Below the pieces are notes generated by a model. It did not search any database, was not told the DNA's origin, and saw only the letters and a list, made by a program, of their open reading frames with translations. DNA of 64,000 nt from Sphingobacterium allocomposti (GTDB taxonomy: Bacteria > Bacteroidota > Bacteroidia > Sphingobacteriales > Sphingobacteriaceae): NCBI RefSeq assembly GCF_008124885.1, contig NZ_VNHX01000010.1:1-64000 (forward strand). Direction: 5' to 3'. Positions 63,557 through 64,000 of this stretch are shown piece after piece (within the stretch, counting starts at the first letter, position 1; each line of letters starts with the position of its first letter). A program made the position numbers and the translations under genes.

Positions 63557-64000
63557 TTAAAAGTTCTGCAGGCACAGTTCCTTGTTGATCGTCATCCCGG
63601 CTTTGGTACCCGCGTAAACTGCACTGGAGATCGATCGTAAGTAGTTGGAGTTGTCGCCGCAGGCAAAGACATTCCGCACACTTGTTTTCTGCAGCTTATT
63701 TACCTTGATGTATCCATGTTCGGTTAAGGAACAACCCAATTGCTGATACAAATCAGACTTCTGTCGGAAGGGAAGCATGGCGTAAAGCGCGTCAACAGAG
63801 CAACGGCTGCCATCTCTAAAGTTAATAGCCTGTATCTGTCCATGTTCATGTTGGATATTATCGATCTCGTTGTTCATGATCCGCCCGCCGGCTTTGTTGA
63901 TCTTCTTCAGCTGTGCATTGGAAAGGTGATCTTCTCCGGTTGATATAATGATGATATCCGACGTTAGATTCTTAACGAGGGAAAACAACCTGAACGCTTC
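63557..64000 (-). CDS. Thioredoxin-reductase-like FAD/NAD(P) oxidoreductase (partial, C-terminal part)
   Basis: The frame remains open to the window end, so the N-terminus lies outside. The visible 148 residues show the C-terminal FAD-binding motif GYIKVNKLQKTSVRNVFACG followed by DNSNYLRSISSAVYAGTKAG, typical of thioredoxin-reductase-like proteins. DIIIISTGEDHLSNAQL is part of the NAD(P) domain. The CxxC redox site, if present, is not in view. Substrate unknown. Confidence 0.85.
   Translation of the reverse strand, partial: EAFRLFSLVKNLTSDIIIISTGEDHLSNAQLKKINKAGGRIMNNEIDNIQHEHGQIQAINFRDGSRCSVDALYAMLPFRQKSDLYQQLGCSLTEHGYIKVNKLQKTSVRNVFACGDNSNYLRSISSAVYAGTKAGMTINKELCLQNF

Noticed and set aside
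63335..63640. 101-aa plus-strand frame
   Set aside because: It overlaps the 3' end of the supported oxidoreductase on the other strand and has no recognisable features.

Overview
The window looks like a chromosomal segment of a Bacteroidota bacterium, most likely Sphingobacteriaceae (Pedobacter / Parapedobacter / Olivibacter-like). The reasons are the gene order rpsF-rpsR-rplI and ftsX-DUF3098-uppP-truB-ribF, two GH92 mannosidases, many TPR and DUF2807-type secreted proteins, few Shine-Dalgarno sequences, and repeated matches to the Bacteroidota -7 promoter element TAnnTTTG. No database search was possible, so family names rest on recognised motifs.

Layout. 1-13 kb: ribosomal proteins S6/S18/L9, a cupin/JmjC-like protein, a lipocalin-like protein, two TPR proteins coupled to gyrA, then serC-serA (serine synthesis) and lysC-lysA (aspartate kinase, diaminopimelate decarboxylase). 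13-21 kb: an OmpR-type two-component system divergent from a glycan locus (GH92, basic-secretory-protein peptidase, GH92). 21-36 kb: ABC exporter, ysxC-UbiA-like, topA-hypothetical-cmk, the minus-strand ftsX-to-ribF operon, and leuS. 36-37.5 kb: a two-gene module, a SatD-family protein with a cyclase-like motif set plus a DUF3307 membrane protein rich in His/Asp pairs. 37-57 kb: serine hydrolase, DUF2807 protein, guaA, lipoprotein, rRNA methyltransferase, UspA, NlpC/P60 with a TPR gene, ychF, envelope proteins, accA, an MscS-type channel, coaA, spmAB-mgsA-osmC, and a patatin.

58-64 kb is the accessory part. tRNA-Ser(GGA) is followed by three copies of its own 3' end and a 130-bp duplication, as expected at an integration site. 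Next come two helically phased arrays (GTAC every 11 bp; GAC/GTC every 9-10 bp), a GC-rich gene of unknown function and a twice-frameshifted DUF5675 gene. The segment closes with small hypothetical genes, an ECF sigma factor, palindromic intergenic repeats and a truncated thioredoxin-reductase-like gene.

Best candidates for something new: the satD-DUF3307 pair with its operator-like promoter (36.1-37.5 kb), and the phased-array/GTIGD-gene/DUF5675 locus next to tRNA-Ser (58.7-60.3 kb).
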